A stretch of DNA of 64,000 bases from Silvibacterium bohemicum (lineage in GTDB: Bacteria > Acidobacteriota > Terriglobia > Terriglobales > Acidobacteriaceae). How positions within the stretch are numbered: position 1 is the stretch's first letter; the number at the start of each line of letters is the position of its first letter. The notes beneath the pieces were generated by a model, which saw nothing but the letters and a program-made list of their open reading frames with translations, was not told the origin of the DNA and did no database searches. The position numbers and the translations under genes are program-made. Location: assembly GCF_001006305.1 (NCBI RefSeq), contig NZ_LBHJ01000001.1:62001-126000 (forward strand), read 5' to 3'. Below, one piece after another: positions 34,602 to 42,990 of the stretch.

Positions 34602-35516
34602 TTACAGGGCATTTCTCTCACCAGACTGGACGCCCATGGACTCCAGCACGCTCTCCAAAACCTGGGCCACGCCGTCCTGATCGTTGGGCGGGGCGATGCG
34701 CCATTCCTGCTGCTCGGCCATGGCGAGCAGGTCGGGCGCGCCATTGGCCATCACCACGGGCTGTCCGGCGAAGCGCAACATCTCCAGATCATTGAAGTTA
34801 TCGCCAATAGCCATGATGGATTTGCGGTCGATGCCGCGCTGTCGCGCCAAGCGGTCGAGAGAGACGCCCTTGGAGCAGCCGGGCGGCAAAATATCGAGGA
34901 TGGTCAGATCGCGGCCCGGATATTCGGTGCGATGGACTTCGATCCTGCGGGAGATTTCGCTGGCGGCGAGCCACAGTTCGGCGCGCTGCATCTCGGCGAC
35001 GGTGCCGCAGACCATGCTTTGGATCGGGGCTTCGCCGGAATCGAAGGCCCGTTCCAGCGGAACAACCTCCTCGATCCATCGCCGGTTGGCGTCGACCCAC
35101 AGGGAGATGCGCGCATGCAGCTGTGCGATGGATTCCAATACCAGCTCGCCCGGACCCTCGCGGTCGAAGGTGAAGACGGTTGTCGCTCCGAACTGGCGGA
35201 GGATGGGGCAGAGCTCGCGCGCGGTTTCGACGGGGAGGGTAAAGCAGTCGAGGTGCTCGCCGCCCAGCGTACGGGTGACGGTTCCGTTGGAGGTGATCAG
35301 GACTGTGGCAGGCTTCAAGCCTGCGGGCTGGATCAGCGGGGCCGCGTAGGCCTGCCGCCGGCCGGTGGCGATGACGATCTCGATGCCGGCCGCTTCGGTT
35401 TCCTGCAGCGCCCGCCGGGTCCGAGAGCTGATCTCGGTCCCGGCAGAGGGCAGCAGTGTTCCGTCGATGTCGATCGCCACCAGCTTGACCGGAGAAATCC
35501 TTACCGGAGATGCCAT
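34602..35516 (-). CDS. HAD-superfamily Cof-like phosphatase
   Basis: A 304-residue HAD subclass IIB enzyme. LVAIDIDGTLLPSAG holds the nucleophile Asp, VIATGRRQA is motif II, and GVSLDRLARQRGIDR with IMAIGDNFNDLEMLRFAG motifs III and IV. Cof-type enzymes hydrolyse sugar phosphates or flavin/pyridoxal phosphates; the substrate here is undetermined. The last residues differ from family members because the frame ends just before the transglycosylase start. Confidence 0.85.
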   Translation of the reverse strand: MASPVRISPVKLVAIDIDGTLLPSAGTEISSRTRRALQETEAAGIEIVIATGRRQAYAAPLIQPAGLKPATVLITSNGTVTRTLGGEHLDCFTLPVETARELCPILRQFGATTVFTFDREGPGELVLESIAQLHARISLWVDANRRWIEEVVPLERAFDSGEAPIQSMVCGTVAEMQRAELWLAASEISRRIEVHRTEYPGRDLTILDILPPGCSKGVSLDRLARQRGIDRKSIMAIGDNFNDLEMLRFAGQPVVMANGAPDLLAMAEQQEWRIAPPNDQDGVAQVLESVLESMGVQSGERNAL

Positions 35517-35550
35517 GGCTTCCAGTCTACGGGAGGTTGCGATGCCGAAT

Positions 35551-36786
35551 TTAAACCGGAGTAATGATTCCGCCCACCGGGCTGCGTTCGGGATATTTCT
35601 TTTCCTCGGGGCTCTCGTTCTCCGCAGGCCGCTTCAAACCCATGGCTTCCGCGATCATGTCGACGTATTTGAGGCCGGAGCCGGTGTTGAAGAGCACGAC
35701 CCGGTCGGAAGGCTTGAGGAAGCCGGTCTTGATCAGGTGATCGTAGGCTGCGGTGGCAGCCGCGCCCTCGGGGCAGAGCAGCAACCCTTCGTTGCGCGCC
35801 CAGTCGAGGAGGGAATCGAGGATAGCCTCGTCGCTGAGATCGATGACCGTTCCGCCCGACTCCTTGACCACGTCGAGGATGATGTAGTCGCCGTAGGGCT
35901 TGGGTACGCGGAGTCCGGCGGCGAAGGTCGACGCGTTTTCGAACATCTTCGAGACGGCAGCGCCTTCGCGGTAAGCACGGGCTACCGGGGCGCATCCGGA
36001 TGCCTGGACGGCGATCATCTTGGGGCGCTTGCCGGGTTTGACCCACCCCAGGGCTTCCATCTCTTCGAAGGCCTTCCACATGCCTATGAGGCCTACGCCG
36101 CCGCCGGTGGGATAGAAGACGGCGTCGGGATACTCCCAGCCTAACTGCTCGACCAGTTCATAGCCCATGGTCTTCTTGCCCTCTACGCGAAAGGGCTCCT
36201 TGAGCGTGGAGATATCGAACCAGCCTTCGGCGTCTTTGCGCTCGGCGACCATGCGGCCGCAATCGGAGATGAGCCCGTCGACCAGCGTTACGTGCGCACC
36301 GTAGGCTACGCCTTCGAGGTAATTGGCAAAGGGAACATCTCGCGGCATGAACAGATGGGCTTCGATCCCTGCAGCGGCGGCGTATGCGGCGAGCGCGCCG
36401 GCGGCGTTTCCTGCCGAAGGCGCAGCGAGCTTCTTGAGGCCATAGTGCCTGGCCATGGAGACAGCGGCCGACATGCCCCGCGCCTTGAATGCCCCGGTGG
36501 GATTGGTGGCTTCCTCTTTTACATACAGCTGCGGATAGCGCTGGCTGCGCAGCATCGGGGTCCATCCCTCGCCGAGCGTAACCGGCTCTACGTCGGGAAG
36601 AACGGCGGAGTAGCGCCACATGTTCTGCAATCCGCCGGGCGTGGGCCGGGTGGAATTTTTCTTGACCTCGTCGAGGTCATAGCGGACGTATAACGAACCG
36701 GCACAATGAGGGCAAACTGTCTGAGGAAGATCTGCGGAAACATGCTGGTGACAGCGGGAGCATTCGAGGGAAGCAATTGCAGGCAT
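35551..36786 (-). CDS. thrC: Threonine synthase
   Basis: A 411-residue PLP enzyme that converts O-phosphohomoserine to threonine. An N-terminal zinc-ribbon-like segment (ECSRCHQHV ... TVCPHC) precedes the tryptophan-synthase-beta fold. VKEEATNPTGAFKARGMSAA contains the PLP Lys, APSAGNAAGALAAYAA and PTGGGVGLIGMWKAF are the cofactor loops, and LFNTGSGLKYVDM ends the fold. It is a single gene; a hairpin at 36841-36871 lies upstream of its start. Confidence 0.92.
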   Translation of the reverse strand: MPAIASLECSRCHQHVSADLPQTVCPHCAGSLYVRYDLDEVKKNSTRPTPGGLQNMWRYSAVLPDVEPVTLGEGWTPMLRSQRYPQLYVKEEATNPTGAFKARGMSAAVSMARHYGLKKLAAPSAGNAAGALAAYAAAAGIEAHLFMPRDVPFANYLEGVAYGAHVTLVDGLISDCGRMVAERKDAEGWFDISTLKEPFRVEGKKTMGYELVEQLGWEYPDAVFYPTGGGVGLIGMWKAFEEMEALGWVKPGKRPKMIAVQASGCAPVARAYREGAAVSKMFENASTFAAGLRVPKPYGDYIILDVVKESGGTVIDLSDEAILDSLLDWARNEGLLLCPEGAAATAAYDHLIKTGFLKPSDRVVLFNTGSGLKYVDMIAEAMGLKRPAENESPEEKKYPERSPVGGIITPV

Positions 36787-36832
36787 CTCTTTAGCCTACT
36801 AAATTTGCGAAGGACACCGGCGATACCAAGCT

Positions 36833-36872
36833 GCAAAAGCAAAGACCTCGGTTAGTCATGCCGAGGTCTTTT
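36833..36872 (-). terminator. Rho-independent terminator, probably for the upstream tRNA-like transcript
   Basis: On the minus strand an 11-bp perfect stem (36871-36861 with 36851-36841), with a 9-base loop, is followed by GCTTTTGC. It lies 102 bases downstream of the tRNA-like gene and 55 bases upstream of thrC, so it can separate the two units. The T-tract is short, so efficiency is uncertain. Confidence 0.65.
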
Positions 36873-36973
36873 GCTATGAAGCACCGCCAGTAAGTAGCTT
36901 GCCGTCTGAGAATAGCACCAGTATATGCCTTGACCTTATTGCGGTACATTAAAATTCTTTGGCTGCAGTGCTG

Positions 36974-37063
36974 CGGAGGGCAGGAGAGTCGAACTCCCAG
37001 AGCTGACTAAGACCCTGCAACCGTTTCTCAGACGGCGTCCAGTACCTACTGAAGATGCCCTCC
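36974..37063 (-). tRNA. Allo-tRNA-like gene, 8/4 acceptor branch, anticodon GAG
   Basis: Read on the minus strand, the 90-base RNA folds as follows. The acceptor is GGAGGGCA with TGCCCTCC (8 bp, 37063-37056 with 36982-36975). The D stem is TTCAGT/ACTGGA (6 bp, one G-U) with a 4-base AGGT loop. The anticodon arm is GCCGT-CTGAGAA-ACGGT, with U33 and anticodon GAG (37029-37027). A 5-bp long variable arm is CAGGG/CTCTG, the T stem GGAG/CTCC (4 bp) with loop TTCGACT, and the discriminator is G. No CCA is encoded. The 8+4 acceptor branch and Sec-like D arm separate it from ordinary tRNA-Leu. G73 and the long arm suggest serine charging. A 7/5 reading with one G-U pair is possible but weaker. Confidence 0.72.
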
Positions 37064-37259
37064 AAACGAGCCGCCTGATTCACGCAATCTACTCGTCTCC
37101 CTGCGACACTCCCACGACAATCGGTCTGTCGAGGTGACGAAAGTCTTTTCATTCGTTTCATTTTGGGAAAAGTACGGAAGACTAAACAGGGTTTTGCCTG
37201 CTCTATCATGGAGCGGGCTTTCCTTCGACCCGAAAACTAATTTCAAAATACTGAGAGCG

Positions 37260-38474
37260 ATGATGAATTCAAGAATGCGATTTGGGTGTGCGGTGCTGCT
37301 TGGTCTTGTCTGGTGCGCGGTCGCGAATGCAGCAGATAAAGCTGCTCCCCAGTGGGTGGGGACATGGGCGGCTTCGCCGATGGCGGTGAATATCGATCAG
37401 CTGGTGGCGAACTCCACGTATCGCAACATCGTTCACATCAGCCTGGGCGGAGATTCGCTTCGCGTGCAGCTTACCAATGAATTCGGCACGGCATCGCTCA
37501 ATGTCGGTGCGGCGCATCTTGCACTCAGCGGCGGGGAGGGCAAGGTTCAGGAGGGAAGCGATCGCGCGCTGACCTTCAATGGCCGTGCGACGGTGATGAT
37601 CCCCGCCGGCGGCATGGTGGTGAGCGATCCAGTTGCTCTGCCGGCGGCAGCTTTCGCCGATCTGGCGATCAGTGTGTATCTGCCCGAGCAGCCGATTGCG
37701 ACTCCTACGTGCCACGACCTGGGGACATCGACCAACTACATTGCTGCAGGAGATGCGACGCCAGCGGCCTCGTTGGAGAATCCACGAACGCTGAAATCAT
37801 GGTGCTTCGTCAAAGGGGTCGATGTGCGCACGACAGATAAAAATGCTGCGGCTATCGTGACTTTCGGCGATTCCATTACCGACGGATATGGTTCCACCGT
37901 CGATGGCAACCATCGGTGGCCGGATCTTCTTGCTCAACGATTGCATGCGGATGCGAAGACCGCGGGCCTCTCCATTCTGAACGAGGGCATCAGCGGCAAC
38001 CGCCTGCTTTACGATCGCGCCGGGCCCAATGCAGTCGCACGCTTCGATCGCGATGTGCTGGCGCAGAGCGGAGTCAAGTACCTGGTCATTCTCGAGGGCA
38101 TCAACGATATCGGGCGCATTCCCAAGACCGGCGATCCGGAAAGCACGTTGACGGCTCCGGACATCCTCTTTGCGCTGACGCAGCTTGTCACTCGCGCCCA
38201 CCAGCACGGCATCAAGGTCTTTGGTGCGACGCTCACGCCTTACATGGGAGCCGGGTATTCGTCCCAAGCCGGCGAGGTCGTTCGGCAGGCGGTGAATCAA
38301 TGGATCAGGACCGGCGGAGTTTTCGATAGCGTGATCGATTTCGACAAGGCTACGCAGGATCCGCAGAACCCGGCCATGTTCCTGCCGGCGAACGATCATG
38401 GAGACCACCTGCATCCCAGCGATGCGGGCTACAAGGCGATGTCGGACTCGATCGATTTGAAGTTGTTCCGCTAG
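37260..38474 (+). CDS. Exported SGNH/GDSL-type esterase
   Basis: A 404-residue protein with a signal peptide (MMNSRMRFGCAVLLGLVWCAVANA). Block I is VTFGDSITDGYGST with the nucleophile Ser, block II is NEGISGNRLL, block III is LEGINDIG, and block V is DHLHPSDAGY with the catalytic Asp and His. The 150-residue N-terminal beta domain resembles those of carbohydrate esterases. It probably deacetylates or hydrolyses polysaccharide esters outside the cytoplasm. The start is one of two adjacent ATG codons at 37260 and 37263; the ribosome site is weak. Confidence 0.88.
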   Translation: MMNSRMRFGCAVLLGLVWCAVANAADKAAPQWVGTWAASPMAVNIDQLVANSTYRNIVHISLGGDSLRVQLTNEFGTASLNVGAAHLALSGGEGKVQEGSDRALTFNGRATVMIPAGGMVVSDPVALPAAAFADLAISVYLPEQPIATPTCHDLGTSTNYIAAGDATPAASLENPRTLKSWCFVKGVDVRTTDKNAAAIVTFGDSITDGYGSTVDGNHRWPDLLAQRLHADAKTAGLSILNEGISGNRLLYDRAGPNAVARFDRDVLAQSGVKYLVILEGINDIGRIPKTGDPESTLTAPDILFALTQLVTRAHQHGIKVFGATLTPYMGAGYSSQAGEVVRQAVNQWIRTGGVFDSVIDFDKATQDPQNPAMFLPANDHGDHLHPSDAGYKAMSDSIDLKLFR

Positions 38475-38578
38475 CGCCGGAGGTCGCCAGCCTGTGGGGA
38501 CCGGCACGAGATTTCGCATGATCGTGAAGACGATACGCACTGAGCTTCTGGAAATTGCATTCGATGAAGGTAGCCCGT

Positions 38579-38592
38579 CGAACGATCGTTCG
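38579..38592. other. 14-bp perfect palindrome in a gene gap
   Basis: CGAACGATCGTTCG is its own complement and is followed by a further GTTCG half. It lies between the esterase and the NTF2-like gene. It could be a regulatory binding site; no evidence beyond symmetry. Confidence 0.3.
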
Positions 38593-38664
38593 TTCGTGAA
38601 ATAAGTTACGCCTCACGTTGTTATATCTAGGAAATTATTCTGCTTTCCTGGGGAGATCTGTCCG

Positions 38665-39111
38665 TTGCACTTGAAAATGAAATTCGTATCCGTAGCTTTC
38701 ACAATCCTGTCTTTCGTGGGACCCTTACATGCAGAGGATGTAAAGAAAGTTATCCTCGCCAATGAAACCGCGTCATGGCAGGCCTGGGTGGGAACCCGGA
38801 TCGACATTCCCGCTGCTCAGAAGCTATTGGCCCCGGGCTACGTCGATATCGATGCGTCGGGAGTAGCGTGGTCCGCAGATGAAATGTTTGCCCAAATGAA
38901 AAACTGCGGAATTTCTTACTTTAAATTCAAAGACCCTCAGGTCCATTTACTAACTCCGAACTCGGCCGCTATTGTTTACGGCGTTGATGCCACTGCAATG
39001 TGCGGCGATCAGAAGATATCTGCGGATCTTCTGGCCTCCTCTGTATGGGTCAAACGCAATGGTAAATGGCTAACTGAAATTCATACGGAAACACCGGCGA
39101 AGCAGAAGTAA
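38665..39111 (+). CDS. Exported SnoaL/NTF2-like (DUF4440-type) protein
   Basis: A 148-residue protein with a signal peptide (residues 1-23, ending GPLHAE). The mature part, NETASWQAWVGTRIDIPAA, KLLAPGYVDIDASGVAWSAD and SVWVKRNGKWLTEIHTETP, has the cone-shaped alpha+beta pattern of SnoaL-like or DUF4440 domains. The start is TTG at 38665, with GGGGAG eight bases upstream, or ATG at 38677. The function is unknown; GC is lower than the neighbours. Confidence 0.65.
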   Translation: MHLKMKFVSVAFTILSFVGPLHAEDVKKVILANETASWQAWVGTRIDIPAAQKLLAPGYVDIDASGVAWSADEMFAQMKNCGISYFKFKDPQVHLLTPNSAAIVYGVDATAMCGDQKISADLLASSVWVKRNGKWLTEIHTETPAKQK

Positions 39112-39200
39112 CAGCTCGATGTACCGGCCTGCCGGCATGATCTGTGCATGTGAATAAGAGAGATGCGGGGCTCGACTCATGGGGATATTTGTATCGGTAA

Positions 39201-40352
39201 TTACCGCGAATGATCGAAGCCCTGCATCGCTAAATGGCCATCGTTCTCGGCCGGTGTCTTTTCGGTCAGGCGCGATATCGCGCTGAAGCGTGTGCGCGGG
39301 AAGGCGTCGGGATAGTTCTTCTGGATGAAGGCAATCATCTTTTCGCGGACGATGCAGCGTAGATCGAACTGCCGGCTGGAATCGGCTGCGCTTAACAGGC
39401 AGCGGATTTCCATAGTGTGCTCAGAGAGATTGGTCACCTGCAGCGCGTTTACCCGCTTGTCCCAGAGCGGCGACTCTTCGAGCACGCGGGTAAATTCCTG
39501 GCGCAGAGCTTCTACCGGCACCGAGTAATCCACGTAGAGGAACGATGTGCCCAGCAGATCGGAAGTATTGCGCGTCCAGTTCTCGAAGGGCGTCTCGATG
39601 AAGTAGGTGAGCGGCACCACCAGCCGGCGCTGGTCCCAGATGGCGACGATGACGTAGGTGGTGGTGATCTCTTCGATCCTGCCCCACTGGCCTTCGACAA
39701 TGACCACGTCGTCCAGCCGGATGGGCTCGGTAATGGCGATTTGCAGGCCGGCGAGAAAGTTGGAGGCCGAGGTTTTGGCAGCGGTCGCGAGCACCAGGCT
39801 GGCCAATCCCGCGGAAGCCAGCAGACCGGCGCCGTAATGCCACATCTGAGAATCCCGGAAGACGGAGAGGATGAGGCCGGCGTCGACCATGATCAGCAGG
39901 GTGATCACCATGCGGCGCATCAGCTGCATCTGCGTCCGCGCCCGGCGCGCGCGGAGGTTGTTGGATACGCTGATGTCGTAGCGCATCATCAGAAAATCTT
40001 CGGCGCAGTAGACGAGCGCGACGAGCAGCCATCCCAGAGACAGGAACCAGAGGACAGCGAGAGCTTTCTGCAGAATCTCCAGGTAGTGCGGAGGGACGTC
40101 GCCGAGCAGGGGCAGGATAATGCCCACGCCGGTGAGGATGACCAGAGCCTGCGCAGGCCGGCGAATGCGGGCAACAATTTTGAAGGAATGGCCGCCGCTG
40201 TCGCCTTCGCGATTCGGCCGAAGCCTCTTCAGGCTTCCGAGCAGGATGCGCTGAGCATTCGCGCTTACGGTTACGGCAATAACCAGGATGATGACGCCAA
40301 TCGTCCAGTCGCGCTGGTGCGAACGCAGTAGGGCAAGGATCCAGGAGATCAT
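39201..40352 (-). CDS. MscS-family mechanosensitive channel
   Basis: A 383-residue membrane protein with four or five N-terminal helices (residues 15-180), a pore-lining Gly/Ala helix LASAGLASLVLATAAKTSASNF (about 185-206), and the MscS beta domain IAITEPIRLDDVVIVEGQWG with ITTTYVIVAIWDQRRLVVPL. A C-terminal alpha/beta domain follows. It probably opens under membrane tension during osmotic downshock. Sequence features fit the larger YnaI/YbdG-like group rather than MscS proper. Confidence 0.85.
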   Translation of the reverse strand: MISWILALLRSHQRDWTIGVIILVIAVTVSANAQRILLGSLKRLRPNREGDSGGHSFKIVARIRRPAQALVILTGVGIILPLLGDVPPHYLEILQKALAVLWFLSLGWLLVALVYCAEDFLMMRYDISVSNNLRARRARTQMQLMRRMVITLLIMVDAGLILSVFRDSQMWHYGAGLLASAGLASLVLATAAKTSASNFLAGLQIAITEPIRLDDVVIVEGQWGRIEEITTTYVIVAIWDQRRLVVPLTYFIETPFENWTRNTSDLLGTSFLYVDYSVPVEALRQEFTRVLEESPLWDKRVNALQVTNLSEHTMEIRCLLSAADSSRQFDLRCIVREKMIAFIQKNYPDAFPRTRFSAISRLTEKTPAENDGHLAMQGFDHSR

Positions 40353-40377
40353 GCCTCAACGGATGCGTATCGCGGCG

Positions 40378-40845
40378 TCAGGTTTGTATCCGTTCCGTGG
40401 CTGGCCGGCGGTTCCATTTGCTCTGCTCGATCGACGTCGGCGCAAAGATCGCCCATCCCAGGCAAAAGGCGATCAAGATTTCGGCGATCACCGGCCCGAT
40501 GAAAAAGTATCGGTTGGAATTGACGGCGAGTGCGGCGTATTCGATGGCGAAGAGGAGATACAGCGGCCGCAGCCGGCCGGAATCGGTCTTGGCCATCGAG
40601 CCGAGCTGCCAGAAAATCAGGGCGTCGATGGTGAGGGAGATGCTCACGCCGAAACCGAGACCCATGTAGAAATCCCAGAAGCTTCGCAGGTTTCCCAGGA
40701 CGAGAAAACGGTTGACCTTCATCGCCGCCACCGCGATTTGTTGGGGGCCGGGCGCAGGCTTGCCCAGCATGCCGCCTACGGTGTGGAGCAGCGCGTGGAT
40801 GAAGGTCAGCACGGATGCAATGCGCAAGGAGAGGCTAGCCTTCAT
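40378..40845 (-). CDS. Membrane protein of unknown function in the ArsR-SRPBCC cluster
   Basis: A 155-residue protein with four hydrophobic segments (roughly 7-27, 50-75, 95-115 and 120-138). The pattern IASVLTFIHALLHTVGGMLG, FYMGLGFGVSISLTIDALIF and ALAVNSNRYFFIGPVIAEIL is shared with small acidobacterial membrane proteins of unknown role. It overlaps the SRPBCC gene by four bases (ATGA), suggesting one operon ArsR-SRPBCC-this gene. Confidence 0.6.
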   Translation of the reverse strand: MKASLSLRIASVLTFIHALLHTVGGMLGKPAPGPQQIAVAAMKVNRFLVLGNLRSFWDFYMGLGFGVSISLTIDALIFWQLGSMAKTDSGRLRPLYLLFAIEYAALAVNSNRYFFIGPVIAEILIAFCLGWAIFAPTSIEQSKWNRRPATERIQT

Positions 40846-41378
40846 TCCCGAGCCTCTTTCTCCGCGGCCTTGGCAAAGAGCTCAAGGATGGTGATCCAAG
40901 CTCCTGGACCGTCGAAGATGGCGCGCAACTGCTCGTAACCTTCGCCGTGGCGCTCCAGCTTGCTGTGTTCCAGCTCGATCAGAGTGGTTCCCGGTCCCTC
41001 GGCGGTAAATCGAATCTCGACTTCGCTGGCCTTGGCGATATCCGGGTCGCAGACCCAATCCGGTTGGTCGTGTCCGGGGCCGACGTGCCAGGACAAGGCG
41101 ACCCGATGCGGGGGCTCCCAGGCCAATACCGTTCCCCACTCACATTGCTGCCCGTCGGCATTTCTCTCGTACCAGCGGCCGCCGACGCGAGGTTCGACGA
41201 AGATGGCTGCGAAGGGAGTTTTTCCGATATGGTGGGTCGCCGGCCACCACGTCTCCATCTGTTCCACGAAGACGCGGAAGGCATGTTCGATCGGCGCCTG
41301 CACGCGCACGCTCTTGCGGACAGCGGCAGCTTCCCCGCCGGCTTCCTGTACGGGCCTACTCATGGTTTGGGTCATCAT
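40842..41378 (-). CDS. SRPBCC (AHSA1-like) domain protein
   Basis: A 178-residue START-like domain. SVRVQAPIEHAFRVFVEQMETWWP is the first strand and helix, RWYERNADGQQCEWGTVLAWEPPHRVALSW the middle sheet, and VEIRFTAEGPGTTLIELEHSKLE with the long C-terminal helix ends it. These proteins bind hydrophobic ligands. It overlaps the ArsR-type gene at its start and the membrane protein at its end, which is the usual genome context of this family. Confidence 0.85.
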   Translation of the reverse strand: MMTQTMSRPVQEAGGEAAAVRKSVRVQAPIEHAFRVFVEQMETWWPATHHIGKTPFAAIFVEPRVGGRWYERNADGQQCEWGTVLAWEPPHRVALSWHVGPGHDQPDWVCDPDIAKASEVEIRFTAEGPGTTLIELEHSKLERHGEGYEQLRAIFDGPGAWITILELFAKAAEKEARE

Positions 41379-41706
41379 TTTCTCCGGTCCGGCTTTCGGG
41401 CCGGGTTGTTTCCACGGTTTTCTGGAACGCGCTCATGGCCTGTCCCCACATCTGGTCGAAGTGCGCACGCAGGCGGGCGATGCCTTCGGGATTCAACTGG
41501 TAGACGCGGCGGGTCCCGTTCTTGCTGCCGGTGATCAATCCAGCCTCTTTGAGCACGCGCAGGTGCTGGGAGACGGCAGGACGGCTGACCGGCAACGTTC
41601 CGGCAAGTTCATGAACGGCTAAGGGGCCGGCGGTAAGTTTCTGGAAGATGGCCATGCGGGTTCCGTCTCCGAGAGCCTCGAGCGCGGTTTGAACGTAAGT
41701 ATCCAC
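41356..41706 (-). CDS. ArsR-family transcriptional regulator
   Basis: A 116-residue winged-helix protein. MAIFQKLTAGPLAVHELAGTL and SRPAVSQHLRVLKEAGLI form the helix-turn-helix, and GTRRVYQLNPEGI the wing. No ArsR-type Cys metal site (CVC) is present, so it is probably not metal-responsive. It leads a small operon with the SRPBCC gene and a membrane protein. AGTATT/TACTT-type inverted sequences around 41706-41725 (CTTACGGTAAGTATTGGCTTAC) could be its operator. Confidence 0.88.
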   Translation of the reverse strand: MDTYVQTALEALGDGTRMAIFQKLTAGPLAVHELAGTLPVSRPAVSQHLRVLKEAGLITGSKNGTRRVYQLNPEGIARLRAHFDQMWGQAMSAFQKTVETTRPESRTGENDDPNHE

Positions 41707-41726
41707 TTACGGTAAGTATTGGCTTA
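41704..41726. promoter_or_regulatory. Possible operator of the ArsR-type regulator
   Basis: Three TTAC/GTAA half-sites (CTTACGGTAAG and GGCTTAC) overlap and precede the ArsR-family start codon on the minus strand. Autoregulation is common in this family. The assignment is by position and symmetry only. Confidence 0.4.
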
Positions 41727-41952
41727 CAGATTTGGGCGTGTCAAGCGGAGATTTGAATCAAGGCGTGAAAATTGTGGTGGGGACGGAAGCGGTGTTTCCG
41801 CGGGAATGATTTAACGGGTGAGGGCGGGGTCAAGGGCTCGGGGAGAGGGGGCGCGCGCAAGAAATTCAGCACATAAAATATATGCCTGGCTCCGAATGAG
41901 GAGATAAATTTGGGATGAGAAAGCAACGCGCCGGGAGCTCGGGCGCGCTCGG

Positions 41953-42237
41953 CTATTTCTCGATTTCGACACCGCGCCAGAAGGCCATGTGCCCTTTGAT
42001 ATTGCGGGCGGCGGGCTTGGGATCGGGGTAATACCAGGCGGCGTCCTGATTCTCCTGGCCGTCGACCATTAGAGAAAAATAACGAGCCTGGCCCTTCCAG
42101 GGGCAGGTCGACGTGGTGGAGCTGGGACGCAGGTAGTCCCGGTTCACGGAAGTCTCCGGGAAGTAAATATTGCCTTCAACTGTCTGAGTCGCTTCGCTTT
42201 CCGCGACAACTTTGCCGTTCCAAATTGCCTTTGCCAT
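41953..42237 (-). CDS. DUF427 domain protein
   Basis: A 94-residue single-domain protein: MAKAIWNGKVVAESEATQTV, GNIYFPETSVNRDYLRPSST, CPWKGQARYFSLMVDGQ and AAWYYPDPKPAARNIKGHMAFW. These are the conserved blocks of DUF427, a small beta fold with conserved Cys, Trp and Lys. The reaction is unknown. It is a monocistronic gene with a 250-base upstream gap that holds nothing I recognise. Confidence 0.88.
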   Translation of the reverse strand: MAKAIWNGKVVAESEATQTVEGNIYFPETSVNRDYLRPSSTTSTCPWKGQARYFSLMVDGQENQDAAWYYPDPKPAARNIKGHMAFWRGVEIEK

Positions 42238-42410
42238 TTCCCGCGAAACCTTTTTCCTTGAAAATCTGACACTTCACCTTAGCAGATGCGGCGGACGGCG
42301 TGCAGATGCAAAGGGCGCGGGGAGGGTCCTGTGGAATCCGAACTGCCAACCCAGAGTGCGGATATTCGGCTGGCCACCGAGCAGCAGGCGTTGGGCGGCA
42401 GCCTGCGGGC

Positions 42411-42878
42411 TTACCGATACGGGCTGCTGTCCTTTTCCGCCTGGGCTGCCGCCTTGCGCGAAGGCATGCCTTGCGTCATGAGGTCTACTTGCGCCTGGGC
42501 TGCAGGATACTCCGCTATGATCTGCTCGACTTTGACGAAGAAACGCGGCGACTTTTTGCGGATTTCGGGCAAGAGCGGTTGAAACTTGGCATAGAGAAAG
42601 AACGGCTCGGTATTGCAATCGAGGAAGAGCTCGGCATTCAGGGCGCCGTGCAGGACGAAGGCCGCCGCCATATCCCAGTAGGAGCAGACCTGCCGCAGCC
42701 AGGCGGATTCGGTTGTCGAGATGTTCGACTGCAGGGCGGTTACCTGTTCGGGGGTGTCGGGAAAGAATTCACAAACCACCCACTTGCGGGCCTCCCGCAT
42801 GGTCGATTCAGTGCGGAGCTTATAGAGCTTCAGGATCAGCTCGGCGTCCTGAGCGGTGGCGAGGGTCGATTCGAACAT
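42411..42878 (-). CDS. Conserved hypothetical protein
   Basis: A 155-residue, mostly helical soluble protein (MFESTLATAQDAELILKLYK, LRTESTMREARKWVVCEFFP, SYWDMAAAFVLHGALNAELF, FVKVEQIIAEYPAAQAQ). The WDMAA...HGAL-x-x-ELF pattern is characteristic of a family common in Acidobacteria, but I cannot name it. The ATG at 42878 has GGAG six bases upstream; the earlier in-frame ATG at 42950 lacks one. Confidence 0.65.
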   Translation of the reverse strand: MFESTLATAQDAELILKLYKLRTESTMREARKWVVCEFFPDTPEQVTALQSNISTTESAWLRQVCSYWDMAAAFVLHGALNAELFLDCNTEPFFLYAKFQPLLPEIRKKSPRFFVKVEQIIAEYPAAQAQVDLMTQGMPSRKAAAQAEKDSSPYR

Positions 42879-42990
42879 ACGGGGCTCCGCGGACGAGTCT
42901 ACAAGGAATGAGCGGTGAGGGAAAGGAAGAGAAGAACCAGTTGCAATCACAGCGAGTTTGGTGACGGCAAATACGGCCAGCGCTGGTTGC

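Noticed and set aside
36974-37063. Canonical tRNA-Leu(GAG)
   Set aside because: The D arm is a 6-bp stem with a 4-base loop, unlike Leu, and the acceptor branch fits 8+4 better than 7+5 (which needs a G-U closing pair and leaves three bases before the D stem).
36974-37063. Ordinary selenocysteine tRNA
   Set aside because: The anticodon is GAG rather than TCA, and the acceptor branch is 12 bp rather than the 13 bp of bacterial tRNA-Sec.
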